Below are positions 8,280 to 17,862 of a stretch of DNA of 41,675 bases, in pieces. The DNA lies in contig NZ_AJZM02000085.1 in NCBI RefSeq assembly GCF_000272405.2, forward strand, positions 1 through 41,675, in the 5' to 3' direction. Under the pieces are notes generated by a model that saw nothing but the letters and a program-made list of their open reading frames with translations, was not told the origin of the DNA and made no database searches. Position 1 is the stretch's first letter. Every line of letters begins with the position of its first letter. Source of the DNA: Vibrio tasmaniensis 1F-187. GTDB lineage: Bacteria > Pseudomonadota > Gammaproteobacteria > Enterobacterales > Vibrionaceae. The translations under genes and the position numbers were made by a program.

Positions 8280-8293
8280 TGAAATCGGTTTCA
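8280..8293. promoter_or_regulatory. LacI/GalR-type operator 2 (TGAAATCGGTTTCA)
   Basis: Identical to operator 1 except one base (A-C-C becomes A-T-C). The two sites are 34 bp apart centre to centre, close to three helical turns, so two dimers could occupy the same face and block the bglA promoter lying around or between them. Confidence 0.8.
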
Positions 8294-8336
8294 GGGCTGT
8301 AATGAGCTCTCTAATCCTGATCTTTTTCACGAATAA

Positions 8337-9794
<1,458 letters not shown>

Positions 9795-9845
9795 AATGCA
9801 TTTCCCAGCGCAGTTATGTGAACTGTGAGCTGTCATTTTGCAATG

Positions 9846-9875
9846 AATTAGTCGGCCTATGTCGGCTAATTTTTT
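9846..9875 (+). terminator. Intrinsic terminator between bglA and the LacI-type regulator
   Basis: A stem of 9-11 bp (9848-9856 with 9861-9869, two G-T pairs, extended by AA/TT) and a four-base loop, followed by six T residues. It ends only about 20 bp before the regulator start, so the regulator is either made by readthrough or from a promoter overlapping the terminator. Confidence 0.85.
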
Positions 9876-9893
9876 ATAAAGGAAAAGAAGCGA

Positions 9894-10892
9894 ATGGTAA
9901 CCATGCTTGATGTCGCGAACCGCGCAGGCGTATCTAAATCGACCGTTTCTCGTGTCTTAAATGGCAAGAACATCGTGCGCCCAGATGTGGTGAAAAAGGT
10001 ATTCGATGCGATTCAAGAAACAGGTTATCGACCGAACTTGTTGGCCCAGCAATTGGCGACCAAGAAGACCAATTTCATCGGCTTTGTAATCACTAATGAG
10101 TTGTTCAATGGCCCTTACTTCTCTTCCTTGATGTATCACGCGGCTTCTTATAGCGAAAAGTCGAATCACCAGCTGGTGATCACCGATGGTAAACACAGCG
10201 CAGAAGACGAAAGAAAGGCGATCAACTTCCTGCTGGATATGAAGTGTGCGGGCATCATCATCTATCCACAGTGCTTAACCGAAAGTGAGATTGCAAAGGT
10301 CATCGAAAGCACAGACACACCGATTCTGGTACTCAACCGAGAAATGCCGTCGAAGCCTAATCATGCCATTACCACCGACCATTACCAAAGTGCTTGCTTG
10401 ATGGTGGAACACATCATCGAGCAGGGTCATACAGAGATTGCGGTTATTCGTGGTAAAGCCGGTTCTTCGACAGATGAGCTGCGTTACCAAGCCTATCAAG
10501 ATGTGCTAACTAAACATGGTATTGCATTGGATGAGGCCAAAGTTGTTCAAGGTGATTGGACGATGGAGAGCGGTTATCATGCGGCTCAGGCTCTGGTAAA
10601 AAGCAAAGCAACATTCACCGCTATCTTGTCTGAAAACGATGACATGGCGATTGGTGCGATTAAGGCGTTAACCGAACTTGGGTACTCATTGCCTCAAGAT
10701 GTTTCTATCGTTGGTTTTGATAACAGCAAAGTGGGGGCGTTTTTAACGCCAAGCTTAACGTCTGTCAGTGTGCCATTAGAGCAAATGACGCAAAAGGCGA
10801 TCCTGCAAATTGTCGGTGAAACAGAGCAAGCGACCACCATCAATACCACTGGCAGTTTGGTGTTACGTGATTCGATAGCGAAGCTAAATTAG
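9894..10892 (+). CDS. LacI-family repressor, AscG-like
   Basis: A 332-residue transcription factor. Residues 1-55 are the LacI helix-turn-helix and hinge ('MLDVANRAGVSKSTVSRVL', 'GYRPNLLAQQLATKKT'); the rest is a periplasmic-binding-protein-like sugar domain with 'DGKHSAEDERKAINFLLD' and 'SENDDMAIGAIKAL'. It resembles remembered E. coli AscG, the repressor of a beta-glucoside operon, more than LacI or GalR. AAAGGAAAAG precedes the ATG. The location after bglA and the twin palindromes upstream of bglA make bglA its likely target, with a beta-glucoside or sugar phosphate as inducer. Confidence 0.9.
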   Translation: MVTMLDVANRAGVSKSTVSRVLNGKNIVRPDVVKKVFDAIQETGYRPNLLAQQLATKKTNFIGFVITNELFNGPYFSSLMYHAASYSEKSNHQLVITDGKHSAEDERKAINFLLDMKCAGIIIYPQCLTESEIAKVIESTDTPILVLNREMPSKPNHAITTDHYQSACLMVEHIIEQGHTEIAVIRGKAGSSTDELRYQAYQDVLTKHGIALDEAKVVQGDWTMESGYHAAQALVKSKATFTAILSENDDMAIGAIKALTELGYSLPQDVSIVGFDNSKVGAFLTPSLTSVSVPLEQMTQKAILQIVGETEQATTINTTGSLVLRDSIAKLN

Positions 10893-11027
10893 CACCGTTC
10901 GAATTTCATATTTCACCTACAAAAAGTGACGAGCTGCGCATCTCTTAAACCAAGCTCAAACACTCCTTATTCACTGTTATTTAGATGTGCGATATTGCGT
11001 TTTTTGGTCGATGAATTGACCACCATT

Positions 11028-11103
11028 AGTTAAGTAATGTGAAACTAGCTAAGTAATATGAAAATAGCTGAGTGATGCGAGAACAGGTAAGTAACGTGAA
11101 AAC
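11028..11103 (+). repeat. Four tandem 19-bp repeats spanning the start region of the acetyltransferase gene
   Basis: Units 11028-11046, 11047-11065, 11066-11084 and 11085-11103 share the pattern AG-N-TRAGTRA-N-RYG-ARAA. Each carries an AGTAA-like stretch followed by GTG, ATG, GCG or GTG at the same place. The fourth unit supplies the probable GTG start (11096) of the acetyltransferase. Since 19 is not a multiple of three, the start-like triplets lie in successive reading frames. Confidence 0.88.
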
Positions 11104-11659
11104 AGAAAAACAAAAAATGCTAGCAGGCGAACCTTATCAGGCTTGGGATAAAGAGCTTTATGCCGCTCGTATCGAGTGTCGTAAGGTGCTTCAAAAACTC
11201 AATAACAGTATTCCTGACACTCCTGAATGGGAAGCGGCAACGCAAGAGCTCATTCCGGGCTGTGAAAACGCGCATCTAGAACCTCCATTTCGTTGTGACT
11301 ACGGCTCGAACATCAAGCTGGGCAAGAACTTCTACGCTAACTTTAACTGCGTGATTTTGGATGTGGCTGAAGTGACCATTGGCGACAATGTGCTGCTTGG
11401 TCCGAACGTTCAAATCCTGACCGCAGGTCACCCACTCGATGTGAAAGGCCGTGTAGAAGAAGGCGTTGAGTTTGGCACGCCAATTAACGTTGGTGACAAT
11501 GTTTGGTTAGGTGGTGGTGTGATCATCTGCCCTGGCGTGACCATTGGCGAAAACAGTGTGATTGGCGCGGGCAGTGTGGTAACTAAAGACATCCCAGCCA
11601 ATGTGGTTGCAGTCGGTAACCCATGTAAAGTGCTGAAATCGATCGATAACGGACAATAA
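11096..11659 (+). CDS. Maltose/galactoside O-acetyltransferase family (left-handed beta helix)
   Basis: A 187-residue cytoplasmic acetyltransferase of the LacA/Maa/NodL group, which transfers acetyl from acetyl-CoA to a sugar hydroxyl and forms trimers. The N-terminal domain matches Maa ('TEKQKMLAGEPY'), and the rest is hexapeptide repeat with 'APFRCDYG'-type sequence ('PPFRCDYGSNIKLG'), the catalytic His of 'TAGHPLD', and the C-terminal 'GAGSVVTKDIPANVVAVGNP'. GTG 11096 is chosen because it aligns with the family start; GTG 11072 or ATG 11075 would add seven or eight residues made of repeat DNA. It probably detoxifies non-metabolisable sugars, fitting the beta-glucoside neighbours. Confidence 0.9.
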   Translation: MKTEKQKMLAGEPYQAWDKELYAARIECRKVLQKLNNSIPDTPEWEAATQELIPGCENAHLEPPFRCDYGSNIKLGKNFYANFNCVILDVAEVTIGDNVLLGPNVQILTAGHPLDVKGRVEEGVEFGTPINVGDNVWLGGGVIICPGVTIGENSVIGAGSVVTKDIPANVVAVGNPCKVLKSIDNGQ

Positions 11660-11675
11660 TCAGATGTAAATGACG

Positions 11676-11705
11676 AAGCCCGAACCTAGGTTCGGGCTTT
11701 GTTTT
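11676..11705. terminator. Bidirectional terminator between acetyltransferase and MFS genes
   Basis: A perfect 24-bp palindrome (11676-11699, arms AAGCCCGAACCT) followed on the + strand by TGTTTTTT. It sits between convergent genes and directly next to the heptamer repeat at 11716-11750. Confidence 0.92.
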
Positions 11706-11715
11706 TTCTATCCTT

Positions 11716-11750
11716 GCTAGATGCTAGATGCTAGATGCTAGATGCTAGAT
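11716..11750. repeat. Five tandem heptamers (GCTAGAT) overlapping the MFS stop codon
   Basis: Perfect units at 11716-11722, 11723-11729, 11730-11736, 11737-11743 and 11744-11750. Read on the minus strand the unit is AGCATCT, and the last codons and TAG stop (11738-11740) of the MFS gene lie inside it. The repeat contains five CTAG tetramers, a word usually scarce in gammaproteobacteria. Because 7 is not divisible by three, the array contains TAG in all three frames of both strands. A related array lies at the end of acr3. Confidence 0.95.
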
Positions 11751-12925
11751 GGAACAGCTTGTTGTGCTTGCTTCTTATCTAACGCACCACTGAATCGAGT
11801 CAGAACAAGAGCGATCAAAACGATCACAGCACCTACCCAAGGGGTGTTCATTAATCCAGATTTCGCGACAATCAAACCACCGCCCCATGAGCCTAATGCA
11901 ATACCGACGTTGAAGGCTGCAATGTTCAACCCAGAAGCGACATCGACGGCGTCAGGTGTGTATTTCTCAGCCAGTTTCACAACATACACTTGTAGTCCTG
12001 GAACGTTACCGAATGCAAATGCACCCCAAACCAAAATGGTAGCAACAGCTGCATAAGGGTTTACTGCGGTAAAGTTGAATACCACCAGTACTGCGGCTAA
12101 ACCAGAGAAGATAACGGTTAGCGCTTTAATCGGCCCCATCTTGTCAGCCATTTTTCCGCCCCAGATGTTACCTACCGCTACTGACACACCGTAGACCAAC
12201 ATGATTAAGCTGATTGAGCTCGAATCAAACCCTGATACGTTTTCCAGTATTGGAGCAAGGAACGTAAACGCTGTGAATGTGCCGCCATAACCCAGTGCTG
12301 TGATAGCGTAAACCAACAGTAAGCGTGGTTGAGTTAGAACCTTTAGTTGTGCCGAAATCTTCGCCGCTGGTGGTTGCTTAAGGTTGCTTGGAACCAAGAT
12401 AGCGCTACCGATAAGAGCAACAAGGCCAAGCAGAGCAACGATCAAGAAGGTCGCTTGCCAGCCGAAGGTTTGGCCGATGTAAGTACCCAGCGGTACGCCA
12501 GTCACCAATGCAACTGTTAAACCCGTAAACATGATCGCAATGGCACTGGCTGCTTTATCTTTTGAAACCAAACCTGTCGCGATGGTCGATCCAATCGAGA
12601 AGAACACACCATGGGCGAGGCCGGTCAAAATTCGTGCGGCGATCAGCGTGTTATAGCCTGGAGCTTGCCACGCCAATAAGTTACCAATGACAAACAATGC
12701 CATCACGGTTAGCAATACCGCTTTACGATTCCACTTTCCGGTTAATGCCGTTAATACTGGTGCGCCAATAGCAACGCCAAGCGCGTATAAACTGACTAAT
12801 AGGCCTGCCGATGGCAGAGATACATTTAAGTCGCTCGCCATGGTAGGAATCAAGCCTACGATGACAAATTCTGTGGTTCCGATGGCAAAGGCGCTGAGCG
12901 TCAATGCAAGTAATGCTAATGGCAT
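11738..12925 (-). CDS. MFS transporter, DHA1 family (YdhP/AraJ-like exporter)
   Basis: A 395-residue inner-membrane proton-driven exporter with twelve predicted helices. The start 'LALLALTLSAFAIGTTEFVIVGL' and 'ARILTGLAHGVFFSIG' are typical of the sugar-efflux/YdhP group, and 'MFTGLTVALVTGVPLG' is the antiporter motif C region of helix 5. Substrate is unknown (sugars, nucleosides or drugs in relatives). ATGs at 12931 and 12925 are both possible; AGAGAG adjoins the first and is better spaced for the second. The C-terminal residues Ser-Ser-Ile and the stop are encoded by heptamer-repeat DNA. A LysR gene diverges from it and is its probable regulator. Confidence 0.92.
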   Translation of the reverse strand: MPLALLALTLSAFAIGTTEFVIVGLIPTMASDLNVSLPSAGLLVSLYALGVAIGAPVLTALTGKWNRKAVLLTVMALFVIGNLLAWQAPGYNTLIAARILTGLAHGVFFSIGSTIATGLVSKDKAASAIAIMFTGLTVALVTGVPLGTYIGQTFGWQATFLIVALLGLVALIGSAILVPSNLKQPPAAKISAQLKVLTQPRLLLVYAITALGYGGTFTAFTFLAPILENVSGFDSSSISLIMLVYGVSVAVGNIWGGKMADKMGPIKALTVIFSGLAAVLVVFNFTAVNPYAAVATILVWGAFAFGNVPGLQVYVVKLAEKYTPDAVDVASGLNIAAFNVGIALGSWGGGLIVAKSGLMNTPWVGAVIVLIALVLTRFSGALDKKQAQQAVPSSI

Positions 12926-13036
12926 AATCATCTCTCTTACTGTTCTTTGTTAAATACCGAGCGCGATAAAATGGGGCAGCTTGTGACTGCAATAGGAGCG
13001 CTTCGTTTGATGGCGAGGATTATCTAGCAAAATATA

Positions 13037-13091
13037 TTTGTGAAAAATGCCACCATTAACAAATAACCTTTGTGAAATTTGCAATAATTAA
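13037..13091. promoter_or_regulatory. Paired direct repeats in the MFS-LysR divergent promoter region
   Basis: Two imperfect 23-bp copies, 13037-13059 and 13069-13091, both beginning TTTGTGAAA and ending ATTAA, are 32 bp apart. They lie in the 281-bp gap between the divergent MFS and LysR genes, a natural place for LysR binding. No other gene is visible in this gap. Confidence 0.5.
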
Positions 13092-13206
13092 AGAGTTAGC
13101 CGATCATTGGGTTAAGCTGATGAGATCGAAAAGACATAGATGATTTGAGCTGTGATGAGCACTAGCGAGATGACATTAAACAAAATGAAGATAGCGAAGG
13201 AGCCTT

Positions 13207-14088
13207 ATGTTAACCCGTTCAGATGATTTAGAAATGGTACTCACCGTTGTCGATGCTGGTGGTTTTTCTGCGGCAGCAGAGACGTTGGATGTGCAAGTCG
13301 CCAAGGTATCTCGTTCGGTGAGTAAGGTTGAGTCGCAACTCGGCGTCTCAATATTCAACCGAACAACGAGACGCGTGGAATTGACGGAGGAAGGGCGGCA
13401 GTTTGTCGATTCAGTCAGGGTGGGATTACAAATGATCCAGAGCGCGGAAGAAGAAATCGTGTCGCGCGGTGAGTTGCCTAAAGGTCGTTTAAGAGTCGAT
13501 GCCGCCAGCCCATTCGTATTCCATCAGCTAGTGCCGTTGGTGCAGTCATTCAAAGAGGCTTACCCAGACATTGAGTTGGAACTCACTTCCAACGAAGGCT
13601 TCGTTGATCTTCTCGAAAAGAGAACCGATGTTGCGATTCGAATCGGTAAGTTGTCCGATTCAACATTGCACGCTCGACCGTTAGGAAAAAGTTTACTCCA
13701 TATTGTGGCGTCACCTGATTATCTCGCTAAGCGTGGGCTACCCACCAAACCTGAAGATTTGAGTTCGCATCAAATTGTGGGATTTGCGGGTAACAAAGTG
13801 CTTAACCATTGGCCTTTACCAAACCAAAGTGACGTCGTGCCTACTGTGACAGCCAGTAATGGTGAAACCGTGCGTCAACTAGTCTTAGCTGGAAATGGGA
13901 TTGCTTGTCTGTCGGGGTTTATGGTGCAGGAAGATATGGCAGCAGGGCGTCTAATCCCTATTTTGGAACAAGACAAACTTGCCAACACAGACCGAGAGCG
14001 AGTGAATGCGGTTTATTACAAGTCGTCCTCTGTCTCTAAACGTATCTCGGCGTTTATTGATTTTATACAGCCCCGTTTGAGCTTGTAG
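13207..14088 (+). CDS. LysR-family regulator (YafC/DmlR subgroup)
   Basis: A 293-residue LysR-type regulator. The winged helix occupies about residues 1-60 ('FSAAAETLDVQVAKVSRSVSKVE', 'NRTTRRVELTEEG'), followed by the two-lobe effector domain with 'RLRVDAASPF', 'DVAIRIGKLSDSTLHARPLG' and 'ASNGETVRQLVLAGNGIACL', all typical of the CrgA/DmlR-like branch. GAAGGAG precedes the ATG. It is divergent from the MFS exporter and probably controls it. The effector is unknown. Confidence 0.9.
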   Translation: MLTRSDDLEMVLTVVDAGGFSAAAETLDVQVAKVSRSVSKVESQLGVSIFNRTTRRVELTEEGRQFVDSVRVGLQMIQSAEEEIVSRGELPKGRLRVDAASPFVFHQLVPLVQSFKEAYPDIELELTSNEGFVDLLEKRTDVAIRIGKLSDSTLHARPLGKSLLHIVASPDYLAKRGLPTKPEDLSSHQIVGFAGNKVLNHWPLPNQSDVVPTVTASNGETVRQLVLAGNGIACLSGFMVQEDMAAGRLIPILEQDKLANTDRERVNAVYYKSSSVSKRISAFIDFIQPRLSL

Positions 14089-14242
14089 GGAAGAATGAAA
14101 CACTCTTTAGCAGCACACAGCCAAACCGTTATTTGAATCGTTTGAGAACGGGTATTCGTATCAATGTTTAGAGAGCACATATTGTTGTATTGAGATTCGA
14201 TAGGTGGATGTGATCTCAATAGCGTTTACTGACTTTCAGTGT

Positions 14243-14740
14243 TTAAAACCCACCCGCCCAAGCATCGAAGTCATCAATATTGTCGAGTTCTTGCTGGCTT
14301 CTTGGCGCAGGGTAATAAGGCAAGGCTAACCTTTGAGCGGAAGGTTGCAGTTCCCAATCGGGCGTAATCTTAAGTCGGGTTAACTCATCGTTGAGGCGCA
14401 CAAACATATAGTAGCCATCGGCATGGGTATTGGCGTAACTCGCGATTGTTGCGATATCACCAGAAGGTAATTTTACGTATCGACCCAGTGGATAGAGCTG
14501 GTGCAATGCGAAACTCACTTGGGGATCTTCAAGTTTGCCTTGCTTAAAGCGTTCTAATCCGATGGCGGTTGAAGTAGTGCGCGGCTTCCACCCCGTGAGG
14601 AACAATCCACTCAAGTTATCTTGGAACGGTTTACCCTTTCGATTGCCTTCATTGGTAATGAATTGAACCGTCAGCGTGTCTCCAGATTCTTGCAGAATTT
14701 CTAAAAACTGTTCACCAGTGCGATCGACCAAAAGCTTCAT
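14243..14740 (-). CDS. Hypothetical protein of unknown family
   Basis: A 165-residue soluble protein without signal peptide or membrane helices. I do not recognise it. The N-terminal half is beta-rich with 'VDRTGEQFLEILQESGDTLTVQFIT', the middle contains 'GLFLTGWKPRTTSTAIGLERF' and 'LYPLGRYVKLPSGDIATIAS', and the C-terminus is acidic and ends 'DDFDAWAGGF'. Alternating short strands suggest a small beta barrel, which is a weak inference. It is convergent with the LysR gene to its left; 139 bp without another gene separate its start from the reductase gene to the right. Confidence 0.75.
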   Translation of the reverse strand: MKLLVDRTGEQFLEILQESGDTLTVQFITNEGNRKGKPFQDNLSGLFLTGWKPRTTSTAIGLERFKQGKLEDPQVSFALHQLYPLGRYVKLPSGDIATIASYANTHADGYYMFVRLNDELTRLKITPDWELQPSAQRLALPYYPAPRSQQELDNIDDFDAWAGGF

Positions 14741-14879
14741 AATATCCAGCTACCATCAAGAATGAGAGACGATAAAGGGTACTACTTTAGGGGAGGCTTG
14801 TGTAGAGACGGTAAAGCTTACGTCGCGTGAACAATGTTTTCGGTGTTGATCCTTTCATGCCCTTAGAGCAACAACAGCT

Positions 14880-15413
14880 TTAACGCTTACGTAAGTAATG
14901 AGTTTGCACTATCTCATCAAGGTACGTCGTGACGTCTTTCAATGTAAAATCGACGGGAGATACTAAGTCACCAAATAACGGGGACCCACCACCAAGCACG
15001 ACAGGAATGGTCGAGATGATCAGCTCATCAATCAGGTCTTCTTTGATGAAGTTTTGAATGGTGATGCCGCCATCAATGTACAAGTTCTTTAGGCCTTTGT
15101 TATTCAAATTCGCGACAATCTGTTTAAGCTCGCCCTTCATCAAAAATACTTTACCTTCAAGCTCTTGAGGTACTTCATTTAAAGTGTTGCTCAGTACATA
15201 GACTGGCTTGCTGTAAGGCCAATCAATGCCAAAGCTCAACACCATGTCCATTGTATTACGTCCCATGACCAGTGCATCGATATGATCAGTATGAGCGTTG
15301 TAACCCATGTCGTCACCGTCTGGATTTGGAATCGCTTGCAGCCAATCTAAGCCACCTTGCTTGTCTGCAATGTAACCGTCAAGGCTGGTTGCGATGAATA
15401 CAATATTTGACAT
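14880..15413 (-). CDS. Dihydrofolate reductase-like protein (RibD C-terminal domain family)
   Basis: A 177-residue cytoplasmic NADPH-dependent reductase of the RibD_C/DHFR-like fold. Visible are 'SNIVFIATSLDGYIADKQGG', 'ALVMGRNTMDMVL' (the NADPH-binding MGRxT segment), 'NLYIDGGITIQNF' (the second nucleotide loop) and 'LGGGSPLFG'. Family members of this length act on unknown pterin, lactone or quinone-like substrates rather than as the main folate enzyme. ATG 15413 with GGAG upstream is chosen; the upstream TTG-type extension adds an unlikely segment. A TetR gene diverges from it with a perfect palindrome between them, indicating repression by that regulator. Confidence 0.9.
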   Translation of the reverse strand: MSNIVFIATSLDGYIADKQGGLDWLQAIPNPDGDDMGYNAHTDHIDALVMGRNTMDMVLSFGIDWPYSKPVYVLSNTLNEVPQELEGKVFLMKGELKQIVANLNNKGLKNLYIDGGITIQNFIKEDLIDELIISTIPVVLGGGSPLFGDLVSPVDFTLKDVTTYLDEIVQTHYLRKR

Positions 15414-15469
15414 TTTTAACTCCGATATCAATGAGAAACTTGGCATCTACACGGTAATAAATTAAAATA

Positions 15470-15484
15470 TTCTACAGTGTAGAA
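15470..15484. promoter_or_regulatory. TetR-type operator (TTCTACA-G-TGTAGAA)
   Basis: A perfect 15-bp dyad in the 93-bp gap between the divergent reductase and TetR genes. Its position lets one bound TetR dimer repress both promoters. A half-site-like ATCTACAC lies about 20 bp to the left. Confidence 0.75.
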
Positions 15485-15506
15485 ATAAAGTTTAAGAGGT
15501 GACGGT

Positions 15507-16070
15507 ATGACTGTCAAGGATCAGAAACGAGGTCGACCAAAGAGTGGATCAAGCCAACTCAGCGCAGAGAGAATTCTCACTATTGCTAAAAGCATGATGC
15601 GAGAGAGTGGCAAAGTGCCAAGTGTTCGAGGGTTGGCGACGGAACTCGGGGTCGATGCGATGGCTATATACTATTACTTCAAAAACAAAAACGATCTGCT
15701 TGAGGCAATCACAGTTTCTTTGATTGAAGAAGTGGCACAGCCAGAGCTGAATCAAGACTGGCAAGATAACCTATATCGGCTCAGTGTGAGTTACTTGTCG
15801 ATGCTCAACGAATATAGAGGCTTGTTAGAGACCTTATTGACCATGAAATCCCTCGGGCCAATGGAAGTATTTAGTGAACGCTTTGAAGCGGTGTTGAGCC
15901 CGTTAGCGTTAACCGATGAGCAAACCAAAAACGCGCTGGATTTGCTGGTGGATTATTTACACGGCTACGCTTTGGCGTTGAACTGCAACCCAGACCGAAC
16001 TGAACTCACCATTGAAATGGTCGAAAAGCCGCTGAGTTTATACTGTTTAGCACTCACTCAACTTAAGTGA
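15507..16070 (+). CDS. TetR-family regulator
   Basis: A 187-residue TetR-type repressor. Residues about 20-65 form the DNA-binding domain: 'ERILTIAKSMMRESG', 'SVRGLATELGVDAMAIYYYF' and the following lysine-rich turn. The remainder is an all-helical ligand domain resembling the TetR_C group that includes TetR itself ('LLDYLHGYAL'-like 'LLVDYLHGYALALN'). GAGGTGA precedes the ATG. It is divergent from the DHFR-like reductase with an operator in between, so the reductase is the probable target and a small hydrophobic molecule the probable inducer. Confidence 0.92.
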   Translation: MTVKDQKRGRPKSGSSQLSAERILTIAKSMMRESGKVPSVRGLATELGVDAMAIYYYFKNKNDLLEAITVSLIEEVAQPELNQDWQDNLYRLSVSYLSMLNEYRGLLETLLTMKSLGPMEVFSERFEAVLSPLALTDEQTKNALDLLVDYLHGYALALNCNPDRTELTIEMVEKPLSLYCLALTQLK

Positions 16071-16230
16071 TCTGTAGGCAATTTACTGACCTTTAAATTT
16101 ATACTGGATAATTACCTATAAATTTCAGGCTTTAGCAGTAATAATCAATGAATAGATCGGAATAGCTTGTTCATTGAAAAGCTGTCCGGAAAGTTTCTAA
16201 AGACGCCATCGTGAAAAGGAAGTCAGATAC

Positions 16231-17763
16231 ATGCCTGTGCTCCAACGCATCAGTTTAACGTTAATCTTAATCGCCGTTTTAGGTGGGTGTTCTTCACTTC
16301 CTGAAGGCATCGATCATCCAACAGAACCGCCAACCTCTCCTGCACCTAGCTCTTTATCGGTTCTAACCAATGAATTTCAGCCTGAAGCTTTAGAGCAAGG
16401 CACCACTGCGGTTCGTCTGCAAGAGTCGGGTTGGGATGCTTTAGCACAGCGATTAGCGCTGGTCGAAAGTGCCGAGCACACCATCGACATTCAATACTAC
16501 ATCTGGAACTCTGACGAATCGGGCAGCTATCTCGCGAGCCGTTTATTAGCCGCGGCTGAGCGTGGTGTGAAGGTTCGCGTAATGCTGGATGATATCAACC
16601 TTAACGAACGTGAAGGTTTGCTGTCGGCATTGGATGCGCACCCGAACGTCGAGATTCGTATCTTCAACCCAACACCAACACGTCGCGGCTTCAGTAAATG
16701 GCTGAGCTTTGTCGGTGATTTTTCTCGCTTAAATCGCCGCATGCACAATAAGTCGTTTACCGTCGATGCCACCTTGTCTGTGGTGGGTGGGCGTAATATT
16801 GGTGATGAATATTTCGACCTTTCTGATGAAATCAATTTCCGAGACCGCGATGTATTAGTCATGGGCTCGCTAGTTAACACCATCCAAACCAGTTTTGTTG
16901 AATACTGGAACAGCCGTTGGTCTTACCCTGTCGATATGCTGGGTGATGACGAGCAACCTGATCTCTCGAAGATAGATAATATTGTCGTTCCGCATTATCA
17001 AAATTATCCTGAATTACCATTAGATCGTAAGGCTTCTGATAGCTTACTGAAAGAGGTGATTGGTGAGATGACTTGGGTGAATGCGCGCTTTGTTTACGAT
17101 CAGCCCGTCCCTGAGGACTCAGATAATACCGATGAACCGAAAGCGACCGCGATTCTTCTAGGGAAGTTAGCGAGCGAATCGAAACAAGAGATCTTGTTGG
17201 AATCGGCTTACCTTGTATTCGATGATGGTCAGCTTGAAGAGTGGCAGGTATTGAACAACCAGGGGGTTGAGATAAAAGCGCTAACGAACTCTATGGCGTC
17301 TAATGATCTGGTGACGAATCACTCCGCTTATGCGGGCAGACGTTACGACATGCTGGAGCATGGTATTGACCTGTTTGAGCTAAAACCAGAATCTAAGCTG
17401 TGTGAAGCTTCGACTCAAGACGTGTCTAAATGTGCGCCTGAAACGGCCTATGGCTTGCACGCTAAATCAGTCGTATTCGATCGTAGCATCGCGAGCATCG
17501 GCTCATTTAACTTCAACTTGCGTTCTACCTACTTGAACACGGAATCGGTTTTGATCATTGAGAATAAAGAGATTGCTGAAACGTTAGCTAACACTATTGA
17601 GCAAGCGATGAGTGACGATAATAGCTGGCGCTTGGAACTGGAAGACGGTGATGTGTATTGGTATTCAGGCGAGCAAAGTTGGGACAGCGAACCTGAAACG
17701 GGTAAGTGGGAACGAATGCAGTCAGGCTTCCTACAGTTGTTACCGATTGAGAAATATCTGTAA
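16231..17763 (+). CDS. Phospholipase D-family lipoprotein, cardiolipin synthase C (YmdC)-like
   Basis: A 510-residue PLD-superfamily protein. The signal sequence ends in a lipobox with Cys20 (VLGGC). Two complete HKD motifs are present: His172-x-Lys174-x4-Asp179 and His410-x-Lys412-x4-Asp417, each followed by a Gly/Asn-rich loop ('GGRNIGDEYF', 'GSFNFNLRS'). This layout matches ClsC/YmdC, which makes cardiolipin from phosphatidylglycerol and phosphatidylethanolamine. E. coli ClsC needs ymdB next to it; no ymdB-like gene is adjacent here. AAGGAAG precedes the ATG. It is transcribed alone and followed by a terminator. A phosphodiesterase or nuclease role cannot be excluded. Confidence 0.9.
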   Translation: MPVLQRISLTLILIAVLGGCSSLPEGIDHPTEPPTSPAPSSLSVLTNEFQPEALEQGTTAVRLQESGWDALAQRLALVESAEHTIDIQYYIWNSDESGSYLASRLLAAAERGVKVRVMLDDINLNEREGLLSALDAHPNVEIRIFNPTPTRRGFSKWLSFVGDFSRLNRRMHNKSFTVDATLSVVGGRNIGDEYFDLSDEINFRDRDVLVMGSLVNTIQTSFVEYWNSRWSYPVDMLGDDEQPDLSKIDNIVVPHYQNYPELPLDRKASDSLLKEVIGEMTWVNARFVYDQPVPEDSDNTDEPKATAILLGKLASESKQEILLESAYLVFDDGQLEEWQVLNNQGVEIKALTNSMASNDLVTNHSAYAGRRYDMLEHGIDLFELKPESKLCEASTQDVSKCAPETAYGLHAKSVVFDRSIASIGSFNFNLRSTYLNTESVLIIENKEIAETLANTIEQAMSDDNSWRLELEDGDVYWYSGEQSWDSEPETGKWERMQSGFLQLLPIEKYL

Positions 17764-17784
17764 GCTAGCCGCCTCCGGATAAAT

Positions 17785-17817
17785 AAAAATGTCAGCGTAT
17801 ATTACGCTGACATTTTT
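17785..17817. terminator. Bidirectional terminator between PLD and nfsA genes
   Basis: A 15-bp perfect stem (17785-17799 with 17803-17817) with a three-base loop and A/T-rich outer arms, between convergent genes. Confidence 0.92.
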
Positions 17818-17862
17818 GTTTGTACTGCTGTTTGCTGTGGTTTGTTGCAAGCTCTTAACGGC

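Noticed and set aside
11028..11103. Possible CRISPR-like array
   Set aside because: Units of 19 bp are directly adjacent with no spacers and diverge from each other; no cas genes are present.
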